Shown here: in pieces, positions 1 to 7,236 of the stretch
How the letters are laid out: each line of letters begins with the position of its first letter
Position numbering within the stretch: the first letter of the stretch is position 1
From: Candidatus Margulisiibacteriota bacterium
GTDB taxonomy: Bacteria; Margulisbacteria; Termititenacia; Termititenacales; Termititenacaceae
Length of the DNA: 43,365 nucleotides
Direction of reading: 5' to 3'
Assembly: GCA_031274525.1 (NCBI GenBank)
Contig: JAISQA010000064.1
Span: 1 to 43,365 of the forward strand
Program-made: the position numbers and the translations under genes
Notes under the pieces: model-generated
Database searches by the model: none
The model's input: the letters and a program-made list of their open reading frames with translations, nothing else
What the model was told of the DNA's origin: nothing

Positions 1-14
1 CCCCCCCCCCCCCC
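1..14. repeat. Poly-C run at window edge
   Basis: Fourteen C residues open the window, inside what should be the glf reading frame (they would encode prolines). A homopolymer exactly at the edge is more likely a contig-end or sequencing artefact than a biological tract. It is noted because a second, internal C11 tract (7073-7083) has good flanks on both sides. Confidence 0.6.
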
Positions 15-284
15 GGAAATCACGCCAGCTCAGCCACCAAAACAATCATATTAAAAGAATACCCTGTACAATATACCGTCAATAAAAATATCGATCCGTA
101 TTATCCAATAATCAATAAAACAAATACTGCGCTATACCACAAGTATGCCAGTGAATTAGCTAAATTTAATAATGTATACCTGTGCGGAAGACTTGCCGAA
201 TATAGATATTATAATATGGACACGATCATTATAAATGCTTTAACTCTCGCAAACAAAATTATCAAACAAGGAGCAAAAAAATAA
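15..284 (+). CDS. glf: UDP-galactopyranose mutase, C-terminal part (5' truncated by window edge)
   Basis: An open frame from base 15 to the TAA at 282-284 encodes the last ~89 residues of a Glf-like flavoenzyme, which converts UDP-galactopyranose to UDP-galactofuranose in the cytoplasm for surface polysaccharide. The family signature is visible: EYPVQYTVN, then PYYPI, and the C-terminal block CGRLAEYRYYNMD followed by a helix. The N-terminal FAD-binding part lies outside the window. The stop overlaps the next gene's start (TAATG), so the genes are translationally coupled. The region is AT-rich compared with the rest of the window. Recognition rests on the C-terminal motif only, but that motif is distinctive. 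Confidence 0.85.
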   Translation, partial: GNHASSATKTIILKEYPVQYTVNKNIDPYYPIINKTNTALYHKYASELAKFNNVYLCGRLAEYRYYNMDTIIINALTLANKIIKQGAKK

Positions 285-988
285 TGGATAAGCTGTATAT
301 AATCATTCCAGCCTATAATGAGGAGGATAATATAGCCAGTGTAGCCAGAGAATGGCATACTGTTGTGGCAAAAATCAATTCTCAATCACGGCTGGTGATT
401 ATTGATGATGGCAGCAAAGATAACACGTATAACATTCTTAAAACTTTAGAAACCAACTTGCCTCAATTGATCGGGATTACAAAGCCTAATAACGGACATG
501 GCGCGACTATTTTATACGGATACAATTATGCCTTAGAACAAGGAGCAGATTTTATATTTCAAACTGATTCGGACAGACAAACTGTAGCAGCTGATTTTTG
601 GCAATTTTGGCCACAACGCAATAATTTTAGCGTACTTCTTGGCCACAGGAATCAGAGACAAGACGGCTGGTCTCGAATTTTAATTACGAAAATTTTAAGA
701 CTGGTATTAAACTGTATTTTTGGCCTGAATATAACAGATGCTAATGTTCCTTTTAGATTACTGCAAAGAAAAGTACTGCAAAAATATTTACCCAAAATCC
801 CGCGGGATTTTTATTTAGCCAATGTCATATTAACAGTTTACCTAGTTAAACATAAGGAAAATATAAAGTATATACCAATAACTTTTAAGCCCCGCGGCGG
901 CGGTGCAAGTTTTGTTAATTATAAGAGTATTTTTAAAATCGGCAGACGCGCAGTAAAAGACTTCTGGGAGGTAAAAAAAGAATTATGA
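284..988 (+). CDS. Family 2 glycosyltransferase (dolichyl-phosphate mannosyltransferase-like)
   Basis: 234-residue GT-A glycosyltransferase. The N-terminus reads YIIIPAYNEEDNI, followed by VIIDDGSKDNT (nucleotide-sugar binding) and the DXD-type motif TDSDRQT near residue 95. There is no C-terminal membrane anchor, as in soluble DPM1/polyprenyl-phosphate glycosyltransferases. It probably moves a sugar from a nucleotide donor to a lipid carrier or glycan. It overlaps glf (TAATG) and the next membrane gene (4 bp), forming a translationally coupled trio, so a lipid-linked sugar used by the neighbouring GT-C protein is a reasonable inference. The exact sugar cannot be read. GGAG at 270-273 is the likely ribosome-binding site. 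Confidence 0.85.
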   Translation: MDKLYIIIPAYNEEDNIASVAREWHTVVAKINSQSRLVIIDDGSKDNTYNILKTLETNLPQLIGITKPNNGHGATILYGYNYALEQGADFIFQTDSDRQTVAADFWQFWPQRNNFSVLLGHRNQRQDGWSRILITKILRLVLNCIFGLNITDANVPFRLLQRKVLQKYLPKIPRDFYLANVILTVYLVKHKENIKYIPITFKPRGGGASFVNYKSIFKIGRRAVKDFWEVKKEL

Positions 989-2151
989 AAAGCATTTTAA
1001 GTTTATTATATATACATAGATTTGCGGCGCTTTGCTTTCTTACAGGTATTGTTTTGCGTTTTACAGTCATGCTGTTTGGCCACAACTATGATTTTGATTC
1101 CTGGAAAATTGTCGGCGAAATAGCCAGTCGGTTGGGTAATGTGTATGCTTTGACGCCCAGATATAATTATGCGCCGGTTTTTTTATCCCTGTTAGGGCTT
1201 GGTTACAAAATAACAGCTGTTTTTCCCCATCACATTTTCTTTTTCAGGTGTTTTATTATTTCTATACTCACACTAGCCGACCTGGGGATCGCCTGCTATA
1301 TCTATAAAAATATGCCCCGTTCCACCGCATTGACCACAGCAATATTATTTTTCCTAAATCCAATTTCTATTATTATCACTGGATACCACAACCAATTCGA
1401 TAACATCGCTGTACTTCTTGTTTTAATAGCCGCGACTTTTTACAACGCCAGCAAAAATTTTACTATACGCGATATTCTTTTCATATTTTTTCTCACACTT
1501 AGTCTACTGACCAAACACCTGGCTGTATTTTTCTTATTTTGGCTATTTATCAGAGATGATCTACCATTCTCCAAAAAACTGGCATATATATGTGTGCCGG
1601 TCTTATTATTTTTAACAAGTTTTATTCCATTCTGGCGCGGCGCAGACGGCATTATTAATAATGTATTTATATACGGATCACATAACAACTTTCCGCTGCT
1701 TAGACCATTTCTAGAGTTATTACATGTTCCTTCGGTGCTATATATAGCAATATTTATCACCTTGTTGTGCACCGCCGGCCTTTATTTCAGAGCAATGCCT
1801 TTAAAAAAATCTATAATTTTATACACTATTTGTTTAACTGCTTTTTCTTCCGCCATTGCCAATCAATATCTGGTGATCCCTTTAGCAGGTTTATTCATAC
1901 TTACTCGCTATACAAAATACTTCTACATTCTAGTAATAGGAATATATCTGATACTTAAAGAGTTCTTTAGTATTATCATGAGACAAGCGCCATTTCCTTT
2001 CGCAGAAGCTTCTACACCTGGAATTATCTGTTTTGATTTCTATCAAATTGCTGTCTATATTTTATTATTTACAATTATCAAGTGTTATCTTGGCTCATTA
2101 AAATCAACAAACAAGCAACCTATAGACAGTAAATCCGGGCATTTTATCTAA
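985..2151 (+). CDS. Polytopic GT-C-like membrane glycosyltransferase
   Basis: 388-residue integral membrane protein with about nine or ten hydrophobic segments. The first periplasmic loop carries an acidic motif (NYDFDSW) and later NYAPVF, followed by HNQFDN; this arrangement is typical of GT-C enzymes that use polyprenyl-phosphate sugars (ALG6/8-like or DUF2029-like families). Expected role: transfer of a lipid-linked sugar on the outer face of the inner membrane. The gene overlaps the upstream GT2 gene by 4 bp, the usual pairing of donor-maker and donor-user. GGGAGG at 967-972 lies about 12 nt before ATG. AT-rich like its neighbours. A flippase-like protein is possible but less likely. Confidence 0.65.
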   Translation: MKSILSLLYIHRFAALCFLTGIVLRFTVMLFGHNYDFDSWKIVGEIASRLGNVYALTPRYNYAPVFLSLLGLGYKITAVFPHHIFFFRCFIISILTLADLGIACYIYKNMPRSTALTTAILFFLNPISIIITGYHNQFDNIAVLLVLIAATFYNASKNFTIRDILFIFFLTLSLLTKHLAVFFLFWLFIRDDLPFSKKLAYICVPVLLFLTSFIPFWRGADGIINNVFIYGSHNNFPLLRPFLELLHVPSVLYIAIFITLLCTAGLYFRAMPLKKSIILYTICLTAFSSAIANQYLVIPLAGLFILTRYTKYFYILVIGIYLILKEFFSIIMRQAPFPFAEASTPGIICFDFYQIAVYILLFTIIKCYLGSLKSTNKQPIDSKSGHFI

Positions 2152-2159
2152 AAATATTG

Positions 2160-2165
2160 TACAAT
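2160..2165 (+). promoter_or_regulatory. -10-like TACAAT seven bases before a start codon
   Basis: TACAAT at 2160-2165 lies 7 nt upstream of the ATG at 2173, with no Shine-Dalgarno sequence. This spacing would put the transcription start on or next to the ATG (leaderless mRNA). The same geometry is seen before ligA, priA, amj, pdxA and rrf2. Confidence 0.45.
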
Positions 2166-2172
2166 TATAGCT

Positions 2173-2400
2173 ATGGAAGTCACCAAATCCGCGCCGATAC
2201 CGCCCAAAAAAGGCCTGACCAAAGTCCAGCAGTCTTTGAGCACGCTGGGCAGCATGCCGATGAGTGATAACTGTCCGTGCGTGTCCGTGTGCCGGGAGCT
2301 CGGCACCTACAAACAGGGGGCCTGTTTTCTCGGTAATACAGAAACCCAGAAATGTCTGGCGGCGACCAATCTGCTGCTCATGAAAACGCTGTCAAAATAA
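2173..2400 (+). CDS. Small cysteine-rich hypothetical protein
   Basis: 75 residues, not recognised. It has a basic, proline-containing N-terminus (SAPIPPKKGLTK) and a central Cys cluster (CPCVSVC, then two further Cys about 10 residues apart each), five Cys in all. That pattern could bind a metal or an iron-sulfur cluster, or form a redox centre, but no family is evident. No signal peptide. It lies 3 bp before metX and is probably co-transcribed with it. It is the first gene after the AT-rich sugar cluster and has the GC content of the downstream genes. Confidence 0.6.
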   Translation: MEVTKSAPIPPKKGLTKVQQSLSTLGSMPMSDNCPCVSVCRELGTYKQGACFLGNTETQKCLAATNLLLMKTLSK

Positions 2401-2403
2401 ATT

Positions 2404-3522
2404 ATGGACGATACACAGAGATTAAATATCCGGCAGGGGCAGTTTACTTTCGCGCCCCAAAAAGATTTCAAGCTGGAAAGCGGCCGGAAGTTCGGGCCGC
2501 TCACGCTGGTGTATGAAACTTACGGTCATTTGAACGCGGCGCAGGACAACGCGATCCTCATCTGCCACGCGCTGACCGGCAACGCCCATGTAGCAGGACG
2601 ACTGCCCGGCGAGAAAAAATCCACCGGCTGGTGGGACAGGGTTGTCGGCCCGGGCAAGCCTTTTGACACCAGTAAATATTTCATCATCTGCTCCAATATT
2701 CTCGGCGGCTGCTCCGGTTCGACCGGCCCCAGCTCGCTCAATCCCCGCACCAATAAGCCTTACGGTCTGGATTTTCCCATTATCACTGTCCGCGATATGG
2801 TCAACGCCCAGCACCGGTTGATCACCAAACATTTCCGGCTGCAGAAGCTCAAAGCCATTGCCGGTGGCTCCATCGGGGGCATGCAGACTCTGGAATGGGG
2901 CGTGATGTATCCCCGCCTGACCGATCACCTGATCGTCCTCTCGACCACGCATAAACTTTCCTCGCAGGCTATTGCTTTCAACAAAATAGGCCGCCACGCG
3001 ATCATGATAGACCCCAGCTGGAAAAACGGCCGTTATTACGGCACTTCCGGGCAGATCAAAGGTCTGGGGCTGGCGCGCATGGTCGCGCATATCACCTATC
3101 TCTCTGAAGAGGGCATGCAGAATAAATTCGGGCGCGAGCGCACCGGCCAGAAAAATCTTTTCAGCTTTGACGAAAAATTTCAGGTCGAGAATTATCTGGA
3201 TCATCAGGGTGAAAAATTCATGCAGCGCTTCGACGCCAATTCCTACATCTACCTCAGCAAGGCCATGGATCTTTTTGACCTGACCAGAGGTTTCCGCAGT
3301 CTGGACGCGGCGGTCAAGCGCATTCAGGCCAAAACCCTGTTCGTTTATTTTTCTTCGGACTGGCTGTTCCCGGAATATCAGTCAGCCGAGCTGATCGAAT
3401 CCTTTCAGAAAAACAAAAAATACATTCTCTCTTACAAAATCGAGTCCAATTCCGGCCACGACGCATTTCTGCTGGAATACGACAAGCTCAACCCGATCAT
3501 GCAGAGTTTTCTGGATGTCTAG
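2404..3522 (+). CDS. metX: Homoserine O-acetyltransferase
   Basis: 372-residue alpha/beta-hydrolase of the MetX family, which acylates homoserine with an acyl-CoA as the first committed step of methionine synthesis. HALTGNAHVAGR near residue 55 is the substrate-binding block. The nucleophile is Ser156 in GGSIGGMQ, the catalytic Asp is Asp319 (FSSDWLF) and the His is His352 (SGHDAFL), so the triad is complete. Length is normal. The start lies 3 bp after the preceding small gene with no clear SD. The end overlaps the next gene by 8 bp. Acetyl versus succinyl specificity cannot be settled by eye. Confidence 0.93.
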   Translation: MDDTQRLNIRQGQFTFAPQKDFKLESGRKFGPLTLVYETYGHLNAAQDNAILICHALTGNAHVAGRLPGEKKSTGWWDRVVGPGKPFDTSKYFIICSNILGGCSGSTGPSSLNPRTNKPYGLDFPIITVRDMVNAQHRLITKHFRLQKLKAIAGGSIGGMQTLEWGVMYPRLTDHLIVLSTTHKLSSQAIAFNKIGRHAIMIDPSWKNGRYYGTSGQIKGLGLARMVAHITYLSEEGMQNKFGRERTGQKNLFSFDEKFQVENYLDHQGEKFMQRFDANSYIYLSKAMDLFDLTRGFRSLDAAVKRIQAKTLFVYFSSDWLFPEYQSAELIESFQKNKKYILSYKIESNSGHDAFLLEYDKLNPIMQSFLDV

Positions 3523-3775
3523 ATTTACACCGGCAGAAGAAGCCCTGCTGGACCGGCTCAGCGGGCAGCTGCGGCTCACCTATTCCCAGCGGCGTCTGAG
3601 CCGGACCTACCTCTACGAAATAACCCGGCGGGAAAATATTTCCGCCACCGCCGTGCTGGACAGCGTGGATCAAACCAACCGCCGAGTTTTTATGCAGAGT
3701 CTGTTTGCGCGGCGTTTCCCTGAAGCCAGCCAGTTAATGCAGAATGGAGAGTGGCAGCCGTGCGGCCGGAGCTGA
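3515..3775 (+). CDS. Hypothetical 86-aa protein between metX and the SPL-like gene
   Basis: Not recognised. A predicted helical, basic protein, rich in Arg and Leu, without signal peptide or membrane segment. It overlaps metX by 8 bp and runs into the SPL-like gene, so it is translated from a tightly overlapping operon. The overlaps and normal GC content argue that it is real. A role together with the radical SAM protein is possible from position only. Confidence 0.5.
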   Translation: MSRFTPAEEALLDRLSGQLRLTYSQRRLSRTYLYEITRRENISATAVLDSVDQTNRRVFMQSLFARRFPEASQLMQNGEWQPCGRS

Positions 3776-4821
3776 TCTACATAGAGCGCGACATTGCCGG
3801 GCTGCCCTATACGCAAACTATCCTGCAGAATTTTCCGGAGGCCAGAAAAGAATTTATCAGTGATATCCGTGAGCTTATCCGGCAGAATAAAAAAACTGTT
3901 TTTACTAAAGCCCGCCAGCCGCTGGTTTTGGCCAGACAGCGCGGCCGGTTTCTGGAAAAATGTCCCGGCACCAGAGAGCATATTTGCTGCAATTACTACA
4001 CGCTCCACACCGCGCTCGGCTGTCCCTTTGACTGCACTTACTGCTTTCTGCAGAGTTACAGTAACAATCCTTATTACACTATCTATGTCAATCTGGACGA
4101 CATGCTGGCCGAGCTCCGCGCCCGGATCCACGGTCGGATCCGCATCGGTACCGGCGAATTTACGGACAGTCTGGCTCTGGAAATGTATACACAATTTGTA
4201 TATACATACGTACCGCTAATCTGCGCCGTCTCGCCGGACATCACGCTGGAGTTCAAAACTAAATCGGCGGAGATCAGCTGGCTGGACAGTCTGGAAGATT
4301 TTACACGCCAGCAACTCGTCATCGCCTGGTCGCTCAATCCGCAAAAGCTGATCGACAGCGCGGAACACGGCGCCGCGCCGCTTCTGGACAGAATACTGGC
4401 GGCTAAAACCGCGGCGGAACAGGGCTACCGCGTGGCCCTGCATTTCGATCCCATTATTTACGCCCCCGGCTGGCAGGAACAATACCAGACAGTGCTCGAC
4501 CTAATAGCCCAAAATATCCCGCCGGAAAAAATCGCCTGGCTCTCGCTGGGCACGCTGCGTTTCACGCCGGCATTGAAGCCAATTATTGAAGAAAAATTTC
4601 CCGACTCGACCATTATCTACGGGGAATTATTTCCCGGACAGGACAAAAAAATGCGCTATCCGGAACCCATCCGGGTCAAAATATACCGGCATATGCTCCG
4701 GCAAATCGCCGCTATCTCGCCGCAGCTGCCGGTCTATCTCTGTATGGAGTCGCCGGAAGTCTGGCAAAAGGTATATAATCAACTGCCCGCACAGGTGGAG
4801 AATCTGCATGAATTATTCTGA
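3760..4821 (+). CDS. Spore photoproduct lyase-like radical SAM protein
   Basis: About 353 residues of the SPL radical SAM family. LIYIERDIAGLPYTQTIL near the N-terminus matches the SPL family opening. The cluster motif is GCPFDCTYC (CX3CX2C), followed by FLQSYSNNPYYTIYVNLDDML, as in SPL. In true spore photoproduct lyase a catalytic Cys in an ACTSD-like segment donates hydrogen; the corresponding segment here reads GTGEFTDSLALE with no Cys. The substrate may therefore differ, and the host shows no sign of spores. GTG at 3760 is preferred over the in-frame GTG at 3751 because GGAGA at 3746-3750 then has a 9-nt spacing. It overlaps bioA by 14 bp. Confidence 0.8.
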   Translation: MRPELIYIERDIAGLPYTQTILQNFPEARKEFISDIRELIRQNKKTVFTKARQPLVLARQRGRFLEKCPGTREHICCNYYTLHTALGCPFDCTYCFLQSYSNNPYYTIYVNLDDMLAELRARIHGRIRIGTGEFTDSLALEMYTQFVYTYVPLICAVSPDITLEFKTKSAEISWLDSLEDFTRQQLVIAWSLNPQKLIDSAEHGAAPLLDRILAAKTAAEQGYRVALHFDPIIYAPGWQEQYQTVLDLIAQNIPPEKIAWLSLGTLRFTPALKPIIEEKFPDSTIIYGELFPGQDKKMRYPEPIRVKIYRHMLRQIAAISPQLPVYLCMESPEVWQKVYNQLPAQVENLHELF

Positions 4822-6223
4822 AGCCGTATTAAAAGACAAAAAATATATCTGGCACCCTTTTACCCAGATGCAGGAATGGGAGAGGGACGAGATTGTCATT
4901 ATCGACAAAGCCAGAGGCAATTATCTCTATGATCTGCGCGGCCGCAAATATCTGGACGGCGTGTCTTCGCTCTGGGTCACTATGCACGGCCACTGCCACC
5001 CGCATATCAACCGCGCCGTCCAGAGACAGTTAAAAAAACTGGATCACTCCACCCTGCTGGGGTTAAGCAATACGCCGGCGATAGAACTGGCCGAAAAATT
5101 AACAGAAATAACCCCCGGAAATCTAACAAAAGTTTTTTACAGCGACGCTGGCTCTACGGCGATGGAGATCGCGCTCAAGATCGCCTATCAATACTGGCAG
5201 CAGGACAAAAATAAAAAATACCGGGCTAAACAAAAATTTTTGACGCTTACCGAAGCCTATCACGGCGACACAATCGGCAGCGTCAGTCTGGGCGGCGTGG
5301 CGATGTATCACGCGATTTACAAACCGCTGCTTTTTAAGACTATTCAGCTGCCGACGCCGTACCGGCATTATGGCAGCGAAGTTAGCCTGCGGGAGGCGGC
5401 AGACACGCTGGAAAAAGCGCTAAAAAAACACCACCGGGAATTAGCCGCGCTGGTGCTGGAGCCGCTGGTACAGGGAGCGGTCGGCATTTATACCGCGCCG
5501 CCCGGTTATCTGGCCGCCGCCAGACGGCTCTGCACGAAATACAATGTCCTGCTTATCTGCGACGAAGTGGCCGTTGGCTTTGGCCGCACCGGAACAATGT
5601 TCGCCTGCGCGCAGGAAAAGGTCAGTCCCGATATTCTGGCCGTGGCCAAAGGTTTGAGCGGCGGATACCTGCCGCTGGCCGCCACCCTGACCACCACAAA
5701 AATTTACAATAACTTCAAAGGCAGATTTGAATCCCTGCGGACTTTTTACCACGGGCATACTTACACCGGCAATCCGCTGGCCTGCGCGGCGGCTCTGGCC
5801 TCGCTGGAATTATTCCGCAAAGAGAGAACTCTGGAAAAAGTAAATAAAAATATTCTTATCTTGAAAAAAGAACTGCCTAAATTCCAGGCAATTCCGCAGG
5901 TCAAACAGATCCGCCAGTGCGGCATGATCGCCGCGCTGGAACTGCCGGACTATGCCTGCAAAGACAAAATAGGCTACCGGATCTGCGCCGCCGCCAGAAA
6001 GCACGGGCTGCTTATCCGGCCGCTCGGCAACAACATAGTGATAATGCCGCCCCTGTCTATCCAGCCGCGGGAATTACGCTGGATGCTGGACGTGATTTAC
6101 AGGTCGATCCAGACTGCAGTCGCTTCGAACATTTCGGCTCCGCTCAATGTCCGAAACAAGAATACCGAACGAAGCCCAAATATCCAAAGCAAGGGCATCG
6201 AGCGAAGCCGGGACGCTGGATGA
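4808..6223 (+). CDS. bioA: Adenosylmethionine-8-amino-7-oxononanoate aminotransferase
   Basis: 471-residue class III PLP aminotransferase that makes 7,8-diaminopelargonate in biotin synthesis. IWHPFTQMQEWERD is the BioA-specific N-terminal motif. LICDEVAVGFGRTG precedes the PLP lysine Lys281 in AVAKGLSGG. The ATG at 4808 is chosen because the family motif begins about 15 residues later; the frame is open further upstream only inside the SPL-like gene. The last ~32 residues (from about residue 440) are low-complexity and polar, encoded by a palindromic repeat element (6124-6210) that entered the 3' end. The stop overlaps bioD (ATGA). No bioB or bioF is in the window. Confidence 0.93.
   Translation: MNYSEAVLKDKKYIWHPFTQMQEWERDEIVIIDKARGNYLYDLRGRKYLDGVSSLWVTMHGHCHPHINRAVQRQLKKLDHSTLLGLSNTPAIELAEKLTEITPGNLTKVFYSDAGSTAMEIALKIAYQYWQQDKNKKYRAKQKFLTLTEAYHGDTIGSVSLGGVAMYHAIYKPLLFKTIQLPTPYRHYGSEVSLREAADTLEKALKKHHRELAALVLEPLVQGAVGIYTAPPGYLAAARRLCTKYNVLLICDEVAVGFGRTGTMFACAQEKVSPDILAVAKGLSGGYLPLAATLTTTKIYNNFKGRFESLRTFYHGHTYTGNPLACAAALASLELFRKERTLEKVNKNILILKKELPKFQAIPQVKQIRQCGMIAALELPDYACKDKIGYRICAAARKHGLLIRPLGNNIVIMPPLSIQPRELRWMLDVIYRSIQTAVASNISAPLNVRNKNTERSPNIQSKGIERSRDAG
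6124..6210 (+). repeat. Palindromic repeat inserted in the 3' end of bioA
   Basis: A hairpin with arms 6124-6133 and 6146-6155 (nine of ten pairs) encloses the loop TCGGCTCCGCTC at 6134-6145, which matches the core of the 14-nt loop found at 8038, 8124 and 16812. The partner half-motif CGAGCGAAGCC follows at 6199-6209, as in the copy near 8175. The element is translated as the C-terminal tail of BioA and stops 10 bp before the bioD start. Confidence 0.65.
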
Positions 6224-6849
6224 AAAAACGCTACTTCATTACCGGCACGGATACCGGCGTGGGCAAAACCGTCGCCACCGCGGCGCTCGCCTGCCAATTC
6301 CCCCAATGCGGTGTCTGCAAGCCGGTGCAGACCGGATATCCGGCGGATCAGGACTTAAAATACATTGCCCGGGCAGCCGGACTGGCCCCCAAACAAATTT
6401 ACAATCCCCTGCATTTCAGCCAGCCGCTAGCTCCCCAGCAGGCCTGCGCGCTGGACAAACGGAAACCGATAAATCTCTCCAAACTGGTCAAAAACATTGC
6501 CGCCTTTTGCGCAAAATTTGAGCTTAGTTTTATCGAAGGGGCGGGCGGCCTGTATGTGCCGCTCCGGCAGGGGTATTATATGCTCGATCTCATTCAGGAT
6601 CTGCGCGCCGAGGCCGTGCTGGTCTGCCGCGCCGGTCTGGGCACAGTCAATCACACCCTGCTCTCTATCGCGGCTCTGCAAAAAAAACACATTAAAATAA
6701 AAGGTTTGATCTTTAATCAGACCGTGCCGCCGGATATTTCCGCCCGGATGAATCCCCGTATAATAAAAGAAATCAGCGGCCTGCCCGTGCTGGGCATATT
6801 TCCGTATCAGCAAAAACTTGATCCGGCTAAATTCGTTTTGCGGCTCTGA
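6220..6849 (+). CDS. bioD: Dethiobiotin synthetase
   Basis: 209-residue ATP-dependent carboxylase that closes the ureido ring of dethiobiotin. The P-loop is at residues 9-17 (GTDTGVGKT). KPVQTGY provides the substrate lysine and IEGAGGLYVPL is the Mg/ATP-binding block. The ATG at 6220 is set by the family N-terminus (MKKRYFITGTDTG) and overlaps the bioA stop by 4 bp, so the two are translationally coupled. The upstream in-frame extension is bioA in another frame and is not used. Length is normal for the short BioD type. A terminator follows at 6994. Confidence 0.93.
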   Translation: MKKRYFITGTDTGVGKTVATAALACQFPQCGVCKPVQTGYPADQDLKYIARAAGLAPKQIYNPLHFSQPLAPQQACALDKRKPINLSKLVKNIAAFCAKFELSFIEGAGGLYVPLRQGYYMLDLIQDLRAEAVLVCRAGLGTVNHTLLSIAALQKKHIKIKGLIFNQTVPPDISARMNPRIIKEISGLPVLGIFPYQQKLDPAKFVLRL

Positions 6850-6993
6850 TAGCGACAGGCGCCAGACCGCCGCCGCTAATCACCACATCAATAAAGCATA
6901 ATCAAATTACACGGTTAAATTCCTTTCTGCACGCCATTACCGCTGACTTTTATTTCTCACCAAATAGTTCCGGTGAAGGTCAGCCTGCATAAT

Positions 6994-7027
6994 ATACATA
7001 TACCCTGTATAGGTATATGTATTTTTT
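6994..7027 (+). terminator. Rho-independent terminator after bioD
   Basis: An 11-bp perfect stem (ATACATATACC / GGTATATGTAT, 6994-7004 and 7012-7022) with a 7-nt loop is followed by five T. It lies about 145 bp after the bioD stop. The sequence between (6850-6993) shows no gene and no clear signal. Confidence 0.75.
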
Positions 7028-7064
7028 GCGTAATTTTTAGTGCAAACAAGCCAAATAATACCTG

Positions 7065-7092
7065 TTGACTCGCCCCCCCCCCCAGCTATAAT
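7065..7092 (+). promoter_or_regulatory. Promoter with a C11 tract in its spacer (possible phase variation)
   Basis: TTGACT (7065-7070) and a perfect TATAAT (7087-7092) are separated by 16 nt, of which eleven are an uninterrupted C run (7073-7083). Adding one C would give the optimal 17-nt spacer. A homopolymer between -35 and -10 boxes is the classic layout of promoter phase variation in surface-antigen genes (for example Neisseria opc, with poly-C, and porA, with poly-G). It reads toward the lipoprotein gene at 7236, with a leader of about 135 nt. Confidence 0.75.
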
Positions 7093-7113
7093 TTTTCCGG
7101 TCAGTTCATGATT

Positions 7114-7140
7114 TTTGCGGGCTTTCCCGCAAATTATTTT
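7114..7140 (+). terminator. Hairpin with T-rich tail in the lipoprotein leader
   Basis: An 8-bp perfect stem TTTGCGGG / CCCGCAAA (7114-7121, 7126-7133) with loop CTTT is followed by TTATTTT. It sits about 15 nt after the predicted transcription start, so it would act as an attenuator or early terminator of the lipoprotein mRNA, or simply as a stabilising 5' hairpin. Confidence 0.5.
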
Positions 7141-7158
7141 CTCGGGGGAGATTATTTT

Positions 7159-7236
7159 ATGGAGGTGCAGAAGTATCAAGATACGGGCGAGTTTTTTTTT
7201 GTTTCCTTAATCAAAAATTCATGGAGGTATCTGTAA
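7159..7236 (+). CDS. 25-aa leader peptide overlapping the lipoprotein start, with a T9 tract
   Basis: A small ORF starts at ATG 7159, eight bases after a strong SD (GGGGGAG, 7144-7150), and ends at TAA 7234-7236, sharing one base with the lipoprotein ATG at 7236 (TAATG). Such overlap usually means translational coupling. It contains nine T in a row (7192-7200), encoding Phe-Phe-Phe. Adding one T would shift it into the lipoprotein frame with no stop in between, which makes the tract a potential switch. It has no recognisable product; its role would be regulatory. Confidence 0.5.
   Translation: MEVQKYQDTGEFFFVSLIKNSWRYL

Noticed and set aside
1-14. Poly-C at the window start as a phase-variable tract in glf
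   Set aside because: It coincides exactly with the sequence edge, where homopolymer artefacts are common; no left flank is available.
2422-3204. 260-codon - strand frame opposite metX
   Set aside because: Antisense shadow of metX.
4586-4807. N-terminal extension of bioA in frame
   Set aside because: It lies inside the SPL-like coding sequence, and the BioA family start fits ATG 4808.
7221-7235. Earlier ATG for the lipoprotein
   Set aside because: It overlaps the SD (GGAGG) that serves ATG 7236; the signal peptide begins normally at 7236.
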